Below are positions 8,488 through 17,862 of a stretch of DNA of 64,000 nt, piece after piece. Source of the stretch: JAEYXS01 sp943367715. GTDB taxonomy: Bacteria; Verrucomicrobiota; Verrucomicrobiia; Limisphaerales; JAEYXS01. The position numbers were made by a program, and so were the translations under genes. The DNA lies in assembly GCA_943367715.1 (NCBI GenBank), contig CALRJY020000025.1, positions 31,310 through 95,309 on the forward strand, read 5' to 3'. Numbering within the stretch: position 1 is the first letter of the stretch; every line of letters starts with the position of its first letter. The notes beneath the pieces are model-generated. The model made no database searches, was not told where the DNA came from, and was given only the letters and a program-made list of their open reading frames with translations.

Positions 8488-9636
8488 ATGAAGAAAGTGG
8501 TTTTATTGGGCAGCACGGGGTCAATCGGCACCAGCACGATCAAGGTGGCCGACGATCTGCCGGATCAATTTCAACTGATCGGGCTGGCGGCGGGCAACAA
8601 TGTGGAGTTGTTGTTGGAGCAGACGCGTCGGCATAAGCCAGCGGCCATCTCGATCACGGACCCGGCCAAGGCGAAGGAACTCTCGAACATTCTGGGCACG
8701 GCGTGCCAAGTCCATAGCGGGAACGAAGGTCTGCTTAAACTGGCGACGATGCCGGATGCAGACATCGTGCTCATCGCGATCGTCGGCACGGCGGGATTGC
8801 AACCGGCGCTCGCGGCGATTCGCGCGGGCAAGGACATCGCGGTCGCGTCCAAGGAAATCTTGGTGATGGCGGGTGAGATCGTGATGAACGAAGCTCGCAA
8901 GCATGGCGTGCGCGTCTTGGCGGTAGATAGCGAGCACTCGGCCATCTTCCAATGTCTGGATGATAAGCCCCCGGCGTCTGTGCGTGCCTTGTGGCTGACC
9001 GCTTCCGGTGGTCCTTTCCGCGACAAGACGCTTTGGCCGAAAGAGAAGTTCACCGAGATCACCTTGGAGAAGGCGCTCAAGCATCCCTCCTGGGTGATGG
9101 GGCGCAAGATCACCATCGATTCCGCCACCTTGTTCAACAAGGGGCTGGAGATGATCGAGGCGCGGTGGCTCTTCGATATCGAAATGCCCCGGGTGAAGGT
9201 GGTGGTGCATCCGCAGAGCATCGTTCACTCCATGGTGGAGTTCGTGGATGGCTCGATCATCGCGCAGCTTTCCACGCCCGACATGTGCCTGCCTATCCAG
9301 TATGCGTTGAGCTATCCGAACCGGATCGGCAGTGACCGGGTGCAGACGAACTTCGCCAAAATCGGCACCTTGACCTTTGAGGAGCCGGATGTGGAACGCT
9401 TTCCAGCGCTGGCACTTGCGCGTCGGGCAGGGGAGGTCGGCGGAACGCTGCCAGCGGTATTGAACGCGGCGAATGAGGTGGCGGTCGAAGCTTTCGTGAA
9501 TCGCCAAATCAACTTCCCGCAGATAACCGGGTTGGTTGCCAAGGTGATGGACGCGCACAATGTTGTATCGCATCCGACTCTGGACCAAATACTTGCAGCC
9601 GATGCTTGGGCACGGCAGGAGGCGGCGCGCGGCTGA
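8488..9636 (+). CDS. dxr: 1-deoxy-D-xylulose 5-phosphate reductoisomerase
   Basis: 382 residues, a normal length. The N-terminal NADPH-binding GSTGSIGTSTIKV, then ASKEILVMAGE, the metal/substrate motif VDSEHSAIFQ, LTASGGPFRDK, and HPSWVMGRKITIDSATLFNK with GLEMIEARWLF are all diagnostic. It converts DXP to MEP, the committed step of the non-mevalonate isoprenoid pathway. It starts 34 nt after cdsA, so it is likely in the same transcript. A later enzyme of the pathway, ispG, lies two genes downstream. Confidence 0.97.
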   Translation: MKKVVLLGSTGSIGTSTIKVADDLPDQFQLIGLAAGNNVELLLEQTRRHKPAAISITDPAKAKELSNILGTACQVHSGNEGLLKLATMPDADIVLIAIVGTAGLQPALAAIRAGKDIAVASKEILVMAGEIVMNEARKHGVRVLAVDSEHSAIFQCLDDKPPASVRALWLTASGGPFRDKTLWPKEKFTEITLEKALKHPSWVMGRKITIDSATLFNKGLEMIEARWLFDIEMPRVKVVVHPQSIVHSMVEFVDGSIIAQLSTPDMCLPIQYALSYPNRIGSDRVQTNFAKIGTLTFEEPDVERFPALALARRAGEVGGTLPAVLNAANEVAVEAFVNRQINFPQITGLVAKVMDAHNVVSHPTLDQILAADAWARQEAARG

Positions 9637-9744
9637 ACAGGCCGCTGGTAAATCCGTGGTTTTACGAGGTTGCCAGTCGCAAGAGCGCCGGTATAGTCAA
9701 TCCTGTGGCATTCACACCACGGGCGTATCCGTGGTGGAAACCCT

Positions 9745-11178
9745 ATGAGCATAGCTGGAGTATTAAAATTTTTGTTCATCCTGTTTGAAGTCATTTTGCT
9801 CTTCAACTTGGTGATTGTTGTCCATGAACTGGGGCACTTCCTCGCAGCCAAGTGGCGTGGGCTGCATGTGGACCGCTTCGGCATCTGGTTTGGCAGGCCG
9901 ATCTGGCAGAAGAAGATTGGCGGGGTGACCTATTGCTTGGGCTGCATTCCGGCCGGTGGGTATGTGTCGTTGCCGCAGATGGCACCGATGGAGGCCATTG
10001 AGGGTAAGGTGGAAGGCCCGAAGGAGAATCTGCCGGAGATCTCGCCGGTGGACAAGATCATCGTGGCGTTTGCGGGACCTTTGTTCAGCATGCTGCTGGC
10101 GTTTGCGTTTGCGGCCATAGTCTGGGGTATTGGTCGCCCGGTGAGCGAGCGGGAAACAACGACTGTCGTGGGCAATGTGCTGGCCGATTATCCGGCCGAC
10201 AAAGCGGGCTTAAAGGCAGGCGACAAAATATTGGAGATTGATGGGTATCAGGTGGACCGTTTTTCGGGTGTCAGCAAGCATAGCGTTATGTGGCGGATCG
10301 TCAGCAGCGAAGGCGAGACGATCAATGTGAAGGTGGAGCGTGCGGGGGTGGTAACAAACTTTGTGGTGGCCCCTCGCTTGCCGGAAACGAAGAGCTATGA
10401 GCGCAAGGGTTTACGCCAGATAGGCATCGAGCCGGCCTACACGCCGCTCATCGCCGGTTTGGTGGAACACAGTCCGGCCCTGAAAGCAGGGCTCCAAGTA
10501 AACGATGTGGTGAAAGCGGTGGACGGTGTGAAAGTATATAGCCCTGATGGCGTGATGAAGCAATTGACGCTGGCCAGCAACAATCCGGTACAGGTGACTG
10601 TTTTGAGGGCTGGTGCAGAGAAGACCTTGGAAGTGAAACCTGAAAAGCCCATCAATTGGAAAGATTACAAAGTGGGTATCGGTTGGGATGGCACCGGCAA
10701 CATGTCATTGATCTATCCTACACCAATTGAGCAGGTGCGGGGTGGCATTGATTCAATGGTGGGCACGTTTTCCGCGTTATTCTCGCCGAAGTCAGATATC
10801 AAGCCGCAGCATCTGTCGGGCCCGGTCGGTATCATCCGTATCTACTATCTATTGTTCGAAAGTGATTACGGATGGCGTTTGGCCATTTGGTTCAGTGTGG
10901 TGCTGAATATTAACCTGGCCATCATGAACATGCTGCCCGTGCCGGTGCTGGATGGTGGGCATATCACGCTGGCCTTGATTAACTTGATCAGCCGTCGCCA
11001 AGTCCCGCCCAAGGTGCTTGGCTGGGTCTATCAGGCGTGCGCTGTATTGGTGATCGGGTATATCGTGTATGTCTCGTTTTACGACGTGCAGGATCTGAAA
11101 CCGAAAGGGTCGGAGGCGCCCCCACCGGAAATGAAGTTTGCACCGGCGCCCAGTTCACCTACGAATTCCCCGAAGTAG
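9745..11178 (+). CDS. rseP: Site-2 intramembrane zinc metalloprotease RseP
   Basis: 477 residues. The zinc site HELGH is at residues 27-31 in the first TM helix. Two PDZ domains follow (motifs ADYPADKAGLKAGDKI and SPALKAGLQVNDVVKAVDG). The second active-site motif, MLPVPVLDGGH, sits in the C-terminal TM region. RseP cleaves membrane-anchored anti-sigma factors and signal peptides. An Ala/Pro-rich C-terminal tail follows the last TM. It lies 108 nt after dxr and only 2 nt before ispG, consistent with one operon. Confidence 0.96.
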   Translation: MSIAGVLKFLFILFEVILLFNLVIVVHELGHFLAAKWRGLHVDRFGIWFGRPIWQKKIGGVTYCLGCIPAGGYVSLPQMAPMEAIEGKVEGPKENLPEISPVDKIIVAFAGPLFSMLLAFAFAAIVWGIGRPVSERETTTVVGNVLADYPADKAGLKAGDKILEIDGYQVDRFSGVSKHSVMWRIVSSEGETINVKVERAGVVTNFVVAPRLPETKSYERKGLRQIGIEPAYTPLIAGLVEHSPALKAGLQVNDVVKAVDGVKVYSPDGVMKQLTLASNNPVQVTVLRAGAEKTLEVKPEKPINWKDYKVGIGWDGTGNMSLIYPTPIEQVRGGIDSMVGTFSALFSPKSDIKPQHLSGPVGIIRIYYLLFESDYGWRLAIWFSVVLNINLAIMNMLPVPVLDGGHITLALINLISRRQVPPKVLGWVYQACAVLVIGYIVYVSFYDVQDLKPKGSEAPPPEMKFAPAPSSPTNSPK

Positions 11179-11180
11179 CC

Positions 11181-12977
11181 ATGCAATATTGTTCCTCTCC
11201 ATTTTTCTTCCAGCGCCGGCAAACCCGTGAAGTGGTCGTGGGTGACCTGGCCAAGGGCGGTGTGATCATCGGTGGCAAGCATCCGGTGGTGAAGCAGTCC
11301 ATGCTGACCTGCGACACCATGAACACCGCGCTCTGCGTGCAGCAGACGCTGGAACTGGTGGCCGTGGGCTGCCAGATCGTGCGCATCACCGCACCGACGG
11401 TGAAGGACGCGGCGAACTTGCAGAACATCGTGACCGAGCTCCACGCCAAGGGCTGCTACGTGCCCATCGTGGCGGACATCCATTTCAAGCCGGATGCGGC
11501 GATGGAAGCGGTGAAGTGGGTGGAGAAGATCCGCATCAATCCGGGCAATTACGCGGACTCCAAGAAGTTCGCCGTCAAGGAATACACGGACGAGGCGTAT
11601 CTGTCCGAACTGCAACGCATCGAGGAGAAGTTCACGCCACTGGTGTTGGAGTGCAAACGCCTGAAGCGCGCGATGCGCATCGGCACGAACCACGGTTCGC
11701 TGAGTGACCGCATCATGAACCGTTACGGCGATTCGCCGCTGGGCATGGTAGAGAGCGCGTTGGAGTTCGCCCATATCTGCCGGAAGAATGATTTCCATAA
11801 CTTCGTGTTCTCGATGAAGTCGAGCAACCCGAAGGTGATGATCGAGTGCTATCGTCTGTTGGTCGCACGTCTCGCGAAGGAAGGTTCCGACTGGAACTAT
11901 CCGATCCATCTGGGCGTGACGGAGGCGGGCGAGGGCGAGGATGGCCGTATCAAGTCTGCCATCGGCATCGGTTCGCTGCTGTGCGATGGCTTGGGTGACA
12001 CGATCCGCGTTTCGCTCACGGAAGATTCACCGCGTGAGATCGCGGTGTGCAATGACCTGGTGGCGCAGATCCCGTTGCTAACCACGAAGACGAGCCCGGT
12101 ATCGCACACGCAATTCCCGTTTGATCCATTCCACTATGAGCGTCGCCTGACGCCGGAAACGGAACTGAACGAGACGATCAAGTGCGGTGGTGAACAGACC
12201 GTGCGCGTGGTGGTGACTAAGGCGACTTGGGACAAGGTCGCGCCGAAGATTTCGCCAAAGGCGGATGTGAAGCCGGAAGCGGTTTATGAGGATCTAAATA
12301 TCCTCGAGCTGGATCCGACGCAGGAGATTTCCAGCGAGACGATCAATTGCGACACGCAACTCGTGGCAGTGAAGGATGGGGTGCAGTTACCGGTCATCAC
12401 GGCGTATCGTCTTTTGGTGGCGCAGTTGAAGCGCCTGGGACGCAAGAACCCGATTTTGCTGAAGGACTGCCTGACGTTTGAGCCGGTGCCGTTGCATCCG
12501 AACATCGCGTTGCTGCGCGCGGCGGTGAACATCGGAGCATTGCTGGCGGATGGTATTGGTGACGCCATTCTCGTGCGTGGTGAATCCGGTGCGGGCCAGT
12601 CACTGCGGCTGGCGTATAATATTTTGCAGGCGGCCGGTTGTCGTTCCTTCAAGACGGATTATGTGGCCTGCCCAAGCTGTGGCCGCACGTTGTTCAATCT
12701 GCAGACGGTCACGGCGCGCATCAAATCGCGCACGGAACATCTGAAGGGCGTGAAGATCGCGATCATGGGTTGCATCGTGAACGGGCCGGGCGAGATGGCG
12801 GATGCGGACTTCGGTTACGTCGGCGGTGCGCCGAACAAGATCAATCTCTACGTGGGCAAGACGCCGGTGAAGTTCAACATCCCGGAGGCAGACGCGGTGG
12901 AGAAACTGGTGGAACTCATCCGCGAGCACGGCAAGTGGGTGGAGCCGCAATTGGAAGAAGCCGCGGCGGCGAACTAA
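11181..12977 (+). CDS. ispG: (E)-4-hydroxy-3-methylbut-2-enyl diphosphate synthase, long three-domain form
   Basis: 598 residues from ATG 11181, 2 nt after the rseP stop; the in-frame extension back to 11037 overlaps rseP and is ignored. The TIM-barrel start (GGKHPVVKQSMLTCDTMN, ADIHFKPDAAMEA, IRINPGN) and the C-terminal Fe-S domain are clear. Cluster ligands are Cys497, Cys500 (ACPSCGRT) and Cys531 (MGCIVNGPGE), plus Glu538. The extra 200-residue central insert marks the long form known from chlamydiae, Bacteroidetes and plants. The enzyme makes HMBPP from MEcPP in the MEP pathway, the same route as dxr. Confidence 0.96.
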   Translation: MQYCSSPFFFQRRQTREVVVGDLAKGGVIIGGKHPVVKQSMLTCDTMNTALCVQQTLELVAVGCQIVRITAPTVKDAANLQNIVTELHAKGCYVPIVADIHFKPDAAMEAVKWVEKIRINPGNYADSKKFAVKEYTDEAYLSELQRIEEKFTPLVLECKRLKRAMRIGTNHGSLSDRIMNRYGDSPLGMVESALEFAHICRKNDFHNFVFSMKSSNPKVMIECYRLLVARLAKEGSDWNYPIHLGVTEAGEGEDGRIKSAIGIGSLLCDGLGDTIRVSLTEDSPREIAVCNDLVAQIPLLTTKTSPVSHTQFPFDPFHYERRLTPETELNETIKCGGEQTVRVVVTKATWDKVAPKISPKADVKPEAVYEDLNILELDPTQEISSETINCDTQLVAVKDGVQLPVITAYRLLVAQLKRLGRKNPILLKDCLTFEPVPLHPNIALLRAAVNIGALLADGIGDAILVRGESGAGQSLRLAYNILQAAGCRSFKTDYVACPSCGRTLFNLQTVTARIKSRTEHLKGVKIAIMGCIVNGPGEMADADFGYVGGAPNKINLYVGKTPVKFNIPEADAVEKLVELIREHGKWVEPQLEEAAAAN

Positions 12978-12985
12978 TAGATCGC

Positions 12986-13549
12986 GTGGGATTGCTGCAA
13001 TCCATCTTCGGTTACAAAGATCCGGCTGCACAATGGCCGTTGGTCGGCGGGCAGAAGCTGGTGTTTGACTTCGACAAGAACACCTTCAATGGCGTGGGCT
13101 TGCATGCGCCTTGGACCGCGCTTGAAGTATTTGGCAAACCGGAGCTGAAGCGGCGCAAAGTGGAGGATTCGCTCGTCCATCTATCGCGGGGATTCAGTGC
13201 GGACCTGTATCAAGGCACAGTGAGCAGCTACAGCTTCGTGTGGGATGATTACTTGCGTCAGGGGTTTCAACCGTTCCAGGGCTCGTTCCTCTACCAAGGG
13301 AAAACAGTTTCCCTCGATGGTGAGGCCACGGAGAAAGTGGTGGAAGCTGTTTTTGGTGAGCCGTATTGGCGCGATCAAGGCAAAGACGAGATTATTTTGT
13401 TCTACGAAGCGGAAGGGGCGGAGTGGCAGTTCGAGTTGGATAAGGAAGGATATCTGAAAACGTTCCTGGTGCTCGGATATCCGGTGCTGGCGGATGAATT
13501 TCAACGGCAAGCGTACAAGGTGACGAAGCCGTGGCCGACGTGGGGGTGA
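12986..13549 (+). CDS. Hypothetical protein at the end of the ispG operon
   Basis: 187 residues from the GTG at 12986, 8 nt after ispG; there is no Met codon in the whole frame, so GTG 12986 or TTG 12992 must be the start. No signal peptide or membrane segment is visible. The sequence is acidic and aromatic-rich, suggesting a small cytosolic mostly-beta protein. I recognise no family. The frame is open far upstream inside ispG, so coding potential rests on the natural protein-like composition of this part only. A GCCGGT-TGC-ACCGGC hairpin overlaps the stop region. Confidence 0.65.
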   Translation: MGLLQSIFGYKDPAAQWPLVGGQKLVFDFDKNTFNGVGLHAPWTALEVFGKPELKRRKVEDSLVHLSRGFSADLYQGTVSSYSFVWDDYLRQGFQPFQGSFLYQGKTVSLDGEATEKVVEAVFGEPYWRDQGKDEIILFYEAEGAEWQFELDKEGYLKTFLVLGYPVLADEFQRQAYKVTKPWPTWG

Positions 13550-13611
13550 GCCGGTTGCACCGGCGGGCCGATGGGGAACGTCGAATGTGGGGAAAAGGAG
13601 GGAAAGAAAAA

Positions 13612-13631
13612 GGCCGCACTGATGTGCGGCC
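13612..13631 (-). terminator. Rho-independent terminator of the DAHP synthase operon
   Basis: A perfect 8-bp stem GGCCGCAC / GTGCGGCC with a TGAT loop is followed, on the minus strand, by TTTTTCTTTCC. It lies 28 nt past the stop of the DAHP synthase gene. The plus-strand side also runs into T-rich sequence, so it may act both ways against the convergent ispG operon. Confidence 0.85.
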
Positions 13632-13658
13632 AGTTTGTTTTAAGATTAGGAGATTGGC

Positions 13659-14729
13659 TTAGGCCAAGGCGGCTTGAGCAGCAGGCAACTTGGCCAGTCC
13701 TTCGTGGCCGCTGCGGAGGATGCGCTCGGTGGTGTTCCAGTCGATGCAAGCATCGGTGATGGACACGCCGTATTTCAGATCAGCCGGGGCTTTGAGAGGC
13801 TGGCTGCCTTCGCTCAGGAAGCTCTCGACCATCACGCCGGTGATGAACTGATTTCCTTCCGCACGCTGGGCGATGACGCTGTTCCAGACCTCTTCCTGCT
13901 TCGCGTGCTGCTTGCCGGAGTTGGCATGGCTGCAATCCACCATGAGGCGGGGCGGCAGGGCGGCTTTATTCAGGGCGGTGACGGATTCCGCGATGCTCTG
14001 GGCATCGTAATTCGTGCGGACACGGCCACCGCGCAGCACCACGTGACCATCGGGATTGCCGGTGGTGGAGATGATGCTGGTGAAGCCATCGGGATCGATG
14101 CCGAGGAAACTGTGCGGGCTGCGCGCCGCGGTCATGGCGTCGATGGCGGTTTGCAGGCTGCCATCTGTGCCGTTCTTGAAACCGACGGGCATGGAGAGGC
14201 CGCTGGCCATCTCGCGATGTGTCTGGGATTCCGTGGTGCGCGCACCGATCGCGGCCCAACTGATGAGCTCGGCGAGGTATTGCGGGACGATGGGGTCGAG
14301 GAACTCCGTCGCAGCGGGCAGGCCGAGTTCGTTGATCTGCAAGAGGAGCTTGCGACCAATCTTCAGGCCAGTCTCGATGTCATACGTGCCGTTCAGGTGC
14401 GGATCATTGATCAAGCCCTTCCACCCGATGGTGGTGCGGGGCTTCTCGAAATAGACGCGCATCACGATGCACAGGCGGTCGCTCAACTCGTGCTGCAGCT
14501 TCACGAGCTTGGCAGCGTAATCCAACGCGGCCGAAGGATCATGAATGGAGCAGGGGCCGAGGATGACCAGCAGGCGCGGGTCTTCGCCGCGCAAGATGGC
14601 GCGGACGGCGTCACGACCTTTGATGACGGTCTGCTCGGCACGCTGGCTTAGCGGCAACTGGGCTTTGAGCTCGTTGGGCGACAGCAAGCGTTTGGTTTCC
14701 TGAACGTGCAGGTTGTTGATCGGCTGCAT
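13659..14729 (-). CDS. aroG: 3-deoxy-7-phosphoheptulonate (DAHP) synthase, class I
   Basis: 356 residues, typical of the E. coli AroF/G/H type; which paralogue it corresponds to cannot be told, so the symbol is nominal. Diagnostic motifs: LGPCSIHDP, EKPRTTIGWKGL, AIGARTTESQ, GFKNGTDG, LRGGRVRTNYD and LMVDCSHANSGK. The reaction joins PEP and erythrose 4-phosphate at the entry to aromatic amino-acid synthesis. It is 20 nt downstream of the HAD gene on the same strand and ends before a strong terminator. Confidence 0.95.
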   Translation of the reverse strand: MQPINNLHVQETKRLLSPNELKAQLPLSQRAEQTVIKGRDAVRAILRGEDPRLLVILGPCSIHDPSAALDYAAKLVKLQHELSDRLCIVMRVYFEKPRTTIGWKGLINDPHLNGTYDIETGLKIGRKLLLQINELGLPAATEFLDPIVPQYLAELISWAAIGARTTESQTHREMASGLSMPVGFKNGTDGSLQTAIDAMTAARSPHSFLGIDPDGFTSIISTTGNPDGHVVLRGGRVRTNYDAQSIAESVTALNKAALPPRLMVDCSHANSGKQHAKQEEVWNSVIAQRAEGNQFITGVMVESFLSEGSQPLKAPADLKYGVSITDACIDWNTTERILRSGHEGLAKLPAAQAALA

Positions 14730-14749
14730 GGCACTGATAAGGCCGTCGG

Positions 14750-15631
14750 TTACTTCCAGGCCGGATTTTCCGGCAGGCAGGCGTCGAATTCTTTGACCAA
14801 GGCGGTCTCGTATTCGCCGGCATAGGTGCCTTTGAAGAAACGGTCGAGCGCTTCGTTGTGCAGACGTTCCCAGGAGGCTTCTTCTTTGCCGGGGTTGATG
14901 GGGAAGAACAGCGCGCCGTTTTTCTTGGCGGCGTTGAAATCACCCGGGGCGTCACCGATCATGAGGATCTTGGTGGGGGCGTATTTGTCTTTCGCAGCAA
15001 ACTTGATGTGCTCGGTCTTCGTGCCCATCTCCTGGCCGGCGATGATCTTCACGAACTTCTCGATGCCGTGCTCGCTCCATTCGCGTTGCAAGGCGTCCAC
15101 CGGCGTCTGGCTGATGCACATGGCGTCGGCCTGGGTGTTGATCTTTTGCAGGCACTCGCGGACGAGCGGGAAGGGCGGCACACCATGGACGAGGTCCAAG
15201 ACGGTGTCATTCACGGCGTCGGACCAGACTTTGACCTGGTCGAGGCCGCGATTGCCGTTCTTCACTTCGGAGGCGAGGGTGGCGTTGCCGAGCTTGGTCT
15301 CGCGGGCGATCCATTCATCCAGCGCCTTGGTATCGGCGATCTTGACGCCACGGGCGTTGACCTGGGGACGTTCGCGCAGGAGGTTCAAGGCGCGGACGAG
15401 GGCCGGGAAACGGTTGGCGCCACGGGTCTTGGAGTAAAGGTTCACAAACGCCCAGGTTTCACGGGCGTATTTGCTGACCGCTTGCAGGTGGAAATGCTTG
15501 ATGAACATGGGGGCGAAGCACTCCTGGTGCTTGATCTCCATGCTGTCAAAGATGCAGCCGTCAGAATCAATGCCAACGAAGAATTCCTTCGAGGGCTTAA
15601 AATCGCGCAATACTTGTGCCGGATCGCTCAT
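14750..15631 (-). CDS. HAD-superfamily hydrolase
   Basis: 293 residues. Motif I is GIDSDGCIFDS (nucleophile Asp22, second Asp24). A helical cap follows, a Thr/Ser motif II region near CISQTPVDAL, then the Lys-containing stretch and motif IV ILMIGDAPGDFNAAKKNG with the metal-binding acidic residues. The fold points to a small-molecule phosphatase, substrate unknown. It is first of a two-gene minus-strand unit with DAHP synthase. No signal peptide, so cytosolic. Confidence 0.87.
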   Translation of the reverse strand: MSDPAQVLRDFKPSKEFFVGIDSDGCIFDSMEIKHQECFAPMFIKHFHLQAVSKYARETWAFVNLYSKTRGANRFPALVRALNLLRERPQVNARGVKIADTKALDEWIARETKLGNATLASEVKNGNRGLDQVKVWSDAVNDTVLDLVHGVPPFPLVRECLQKINTQADAMCISQTPVDALQREWSEHGIEKFVKIIAGQEMGTKTEHIKFAAKDKYAPTKILMIGDAPGDFNAAKKNGALFFPINPGKEEASWERLHNEALDRFFKGTYAGEYETALVKEFDACLPENPAWK

Positions 15632-15942
15632 AAATAGAGGGCAAGATAGGAGGGTAAACCGGGGCGGGAGTCAAATACGATTTCGCCGGGGAAAAGGGGG
15701 CGAAAAAGCTCCAAATCCCAAACTCAAAGCTCAAAAGAAGCTCCAAGGGGAAAACTCCAAAGGAGCTGTTGGCGGTTCTTTTAGGAGAGGTAAACGAGCG
15801 GTAAGTCAGAGTTCAGGCGGGACATGTCCAAGTTTTTGGCTGACGGTTTTCAGTTCGGGGTGTTCTCCCCATTTTTCAGAAGGGCAAAATCGGTGTATGC
15901 TGGCATACTGGGAATTTTTGTGTCTGTGCATATCCCGGACGG
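15632..15942. other. Divergent intergenic region with low-complexity repeat and palindrome
   Basis: The region separates the minus-strand HAD gene from the plus-strand histidine kinase. At about 15706-15765 it has a degenerate run of AAGCTCC / CAAACTC units. A perfect palindrome GTATGC-TG-GCATAC lies at 15895-15908, 34 nt before the kinase ATG, and could be an operator. No gene is seen. Confidence 0.5.
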
Positions 15943-17862
15943 ATGAAGAATGCCCGGTGGTTTACAGGATTAGATATGGAGAAGGTGAATTCGCGCGGTC
16001 CCTACCAGTCGATGGGCAGGCCAGTGCGGTCACGTTTGTTACGGTTTGGCGTAGCCGGCCTGAGCGTCGTGGTCGCTTGGGCATTGCGGCATGCTTTGAC
16101 GCCGCTTATCGGCCCCACGGATCTGCCCTTCATCACTTTCTTTCTGGCGATAGTGGTGGTAGCGGGATTTGGTGGTTTGCGTCCGGCGTTGATCGCGATT
16201 TTTCTGGCCATGGTTCTGGCGCGATGGTCGTTCTTTCTGCCCATGCATGAACTCTCGATCAGCTCGGGGAATGTTTTTGCCGGGTTGCTGACGTTTGTCC
16301 TCATATCCGTCCTGATCGCCGGATCCATCGAGAAAATCCATCAAGAGAAAGATCTCTTATCCACCACGCTCCGGAGCATTGGGGACGCCGTTATCGTGAC
16401 GGATGTGGAGAGCCGGGTGCGTTTTCTGAACATGGAGGCCGAGAACCTGACTGGTTGGCGAATGCAGGAGGCGGCGGGAAAGCCGTTGTTGGAAGTATTC
16501 AAGATCGTGAACGAGCATACCCGCAAGCCCCTGAATAATCCGGCTTTGGAAGCGTTGTATCTGAAACGGACCGTAGTGCTGGGCAGCCATACCCTGCTGT
16601 TGACCAAAGACGGCCGGGAAATGCCCGTTGATGACAGCGTGGCTCCGATCCGGGATGTTTCCGGCCGGATGGCGGGCACCGTGATCGTATTTCGAGACAT
16701 CACGGAAAAACGACACGCGGAACGCACTTCCGCCCGCCTGGCTTCCATTGTGGAAAACTCGGAGGACGCGATCATCGCGAAAGACTTGCACGGCATCGTC
16801 ACCAATTGGAACAAGGCCGCGGAGCGCATCTTTGGTTATACCGCTGAGGAGATCACGGGGAAATCGGCGAGGGTGCTCATCCCGGAAGACCGGCAACCGG
16901 AAGAGGATCGCCTCTTGAAAGCATTGGGACGCGGGGAGCGGGTGGAGAAGCTGGAGACCGTCCGCCGGACCAAGGACGGGCGGGAGATCGACGTGTTGTC
17001 GAGCAGTTCACCGATCAAAGACGCCGAAGGAAACGTCATCGGTGCCTCGACGATCGCGCACGATATCTCGCGCGAGAAAACGATGGAGGCGGAGCTGACC
17101 ATGGCCCATGCCGAGCTGGAGGAATATGCCCGCAAGCTGGAAGCGACGGTCATCGAGCGCACGGCGCATTTGCAGGCGACCATTGCCGAGCTGGAGGGAG
17201 TTTCCTACAGCCTCTCGCACGATATGCGGGCGCCCTTGCGCACAGTGCAGAGCTTCTCCCAGATAGTGTTGGCGGAGGCGGGTGATAAACTGGGGGCCAA
17301 CGAGAAGAAGCTGCTGGAGAAGATCATCAGTGCTGCCGCACGGCTGGATCGTCTCATCCAGGATGTGCTCACCTACAGCCGGGTGTCGCGGGAGAAGATC
17401 GAGCTGAAGACGCTGGACGTGGAACAACTGATCAAGCAGATCGTGGATGAACGGCCCGACCTGCAGATGCCCAAGGCCGGGATCGATATCCAAGGCCCGC
17501 TGCCGACTGTGCGCGGCCATGAAGCCTACTTGAGTCAGTGCATCACCAACTTGCTGGATAACGCCGTGAAATTTGTCCCCCCGAACCGTCACCCGGAAGT
17601 CTGTGTGCGCAGCGAGGTCCATAACGGGCACGTGAAGCTTTGGTTTGAAGACAATGGGATCGGCATCCCGCAAGAATCCCAGCAAAGAATTTTCGGCCTA
17701 TTCGAGCGCTTGCACGCGCAGTCGGATTATCCCGGTACAGGCATCGGCCTGACGATTGTGCGCAAGGCAGTGGAACGGATGGGAGGCAAGATTGGGGTGG
17801 AATCGGAGCCGGATCACGGCAGCCGGTTCTGGTTGCAACTTAAGAAGGGAGAGAAAAAATGA
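15943..17862 (+). CDS. Membrane histidine kinase with DUF4118-like and two PAS domains
   Basis: 639 residues. The N-terminal hydrophobic region (about 30-130) resembles the KdpD-type DUF4118 four-helix sensor, with LTPLIGPTDLPFITFFLAIV. PAS1 is at about 135-260 and PAS2 at about 262-385, followed by a coiled coil. The HisKA H-box is SYSLSHDMRAPLRTVQSF. The ATPase domain has NLLDNAVKF (N box), DNGIGIP (G1) and GTGIGLTIV (G2). The architecture resembles bacteriophytochrome-like kinases. Its gene overlaps the following response regulator by 4 nt (ATGA), so they form a two-component pair. Ligand unknown. Confidence 0.93.
   Translation: MKNARWFTGLDMEKVNSRGPYQSMGRPVRSRLLRFGVAGLSVVVAWALRHALTPLIGPTDLPFITFFLAIVVVAGFGGLRPALIAIFLAMVLARWSFFLPMHELSISSGNVFAGLLTFVLISVLIAGSIEKIHQEKDLLSTTLRSIGDAVIVTDVESRVRFLNMEAENLTGWRMQEAAGKPLLEVFKIVNEHTRKPLNNPALEALYLKRTVVLGSHTLLLTKDGREMPVDDSVAPIRDVSGRMAGTVIVFRDITEKRHAERTSARLASIVENSEDAIIAKDLHGIVTNWNKAAERIFGYTAEEITGKSARVLIPEDRQPEEDRLLKALGRGERVEKLETVRRTKDGREIDVLSSSSPIKDAEGNVIGASTIAHDISREKTMEAELTMAHAELEEYARKLEATVIERTAHLQATIAELEGVSYSLSHDMRAPLRTVQSFSQIVLAEAGDKLGANEKKLLEKIISAAARLDRLIQDVLTYSRVSREKIELKTLDVEQLIKQIVDERPDLQMPKAGIDIQGPLPTVRGHEAYLSQCITNLLDNAVKFVPPNRHPEVCVRSEVHNGHVKLWFEDNGIGIPQESQQRIFGLFERLHAQSDYPGTGIGLTIVRKAVERMGGKIGVESEPDHGSRFWLQLKKGEKK

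Noticed and set aside
8521..9588. 355-codon minus-strand ORF opposite dxr
   Set aside because: Arg/His-rich, no recognisable domain; dxr on the other strand is certain.
13674..14651. 325-codon plus-strand ORF opposite DAHP synthase
   Set aside because: Shadow frame; DAHP synthase motifs are complete on the minus strand.
15706..15765. AAGCTCC/CAAACTC run considered as a CRISPR or tandem repeat array
   Set aside because: Units are very short, irregular and without spacers of constant length; simple low-complexity sequence is enough. No CRISPR array was seen anywhere in the window.
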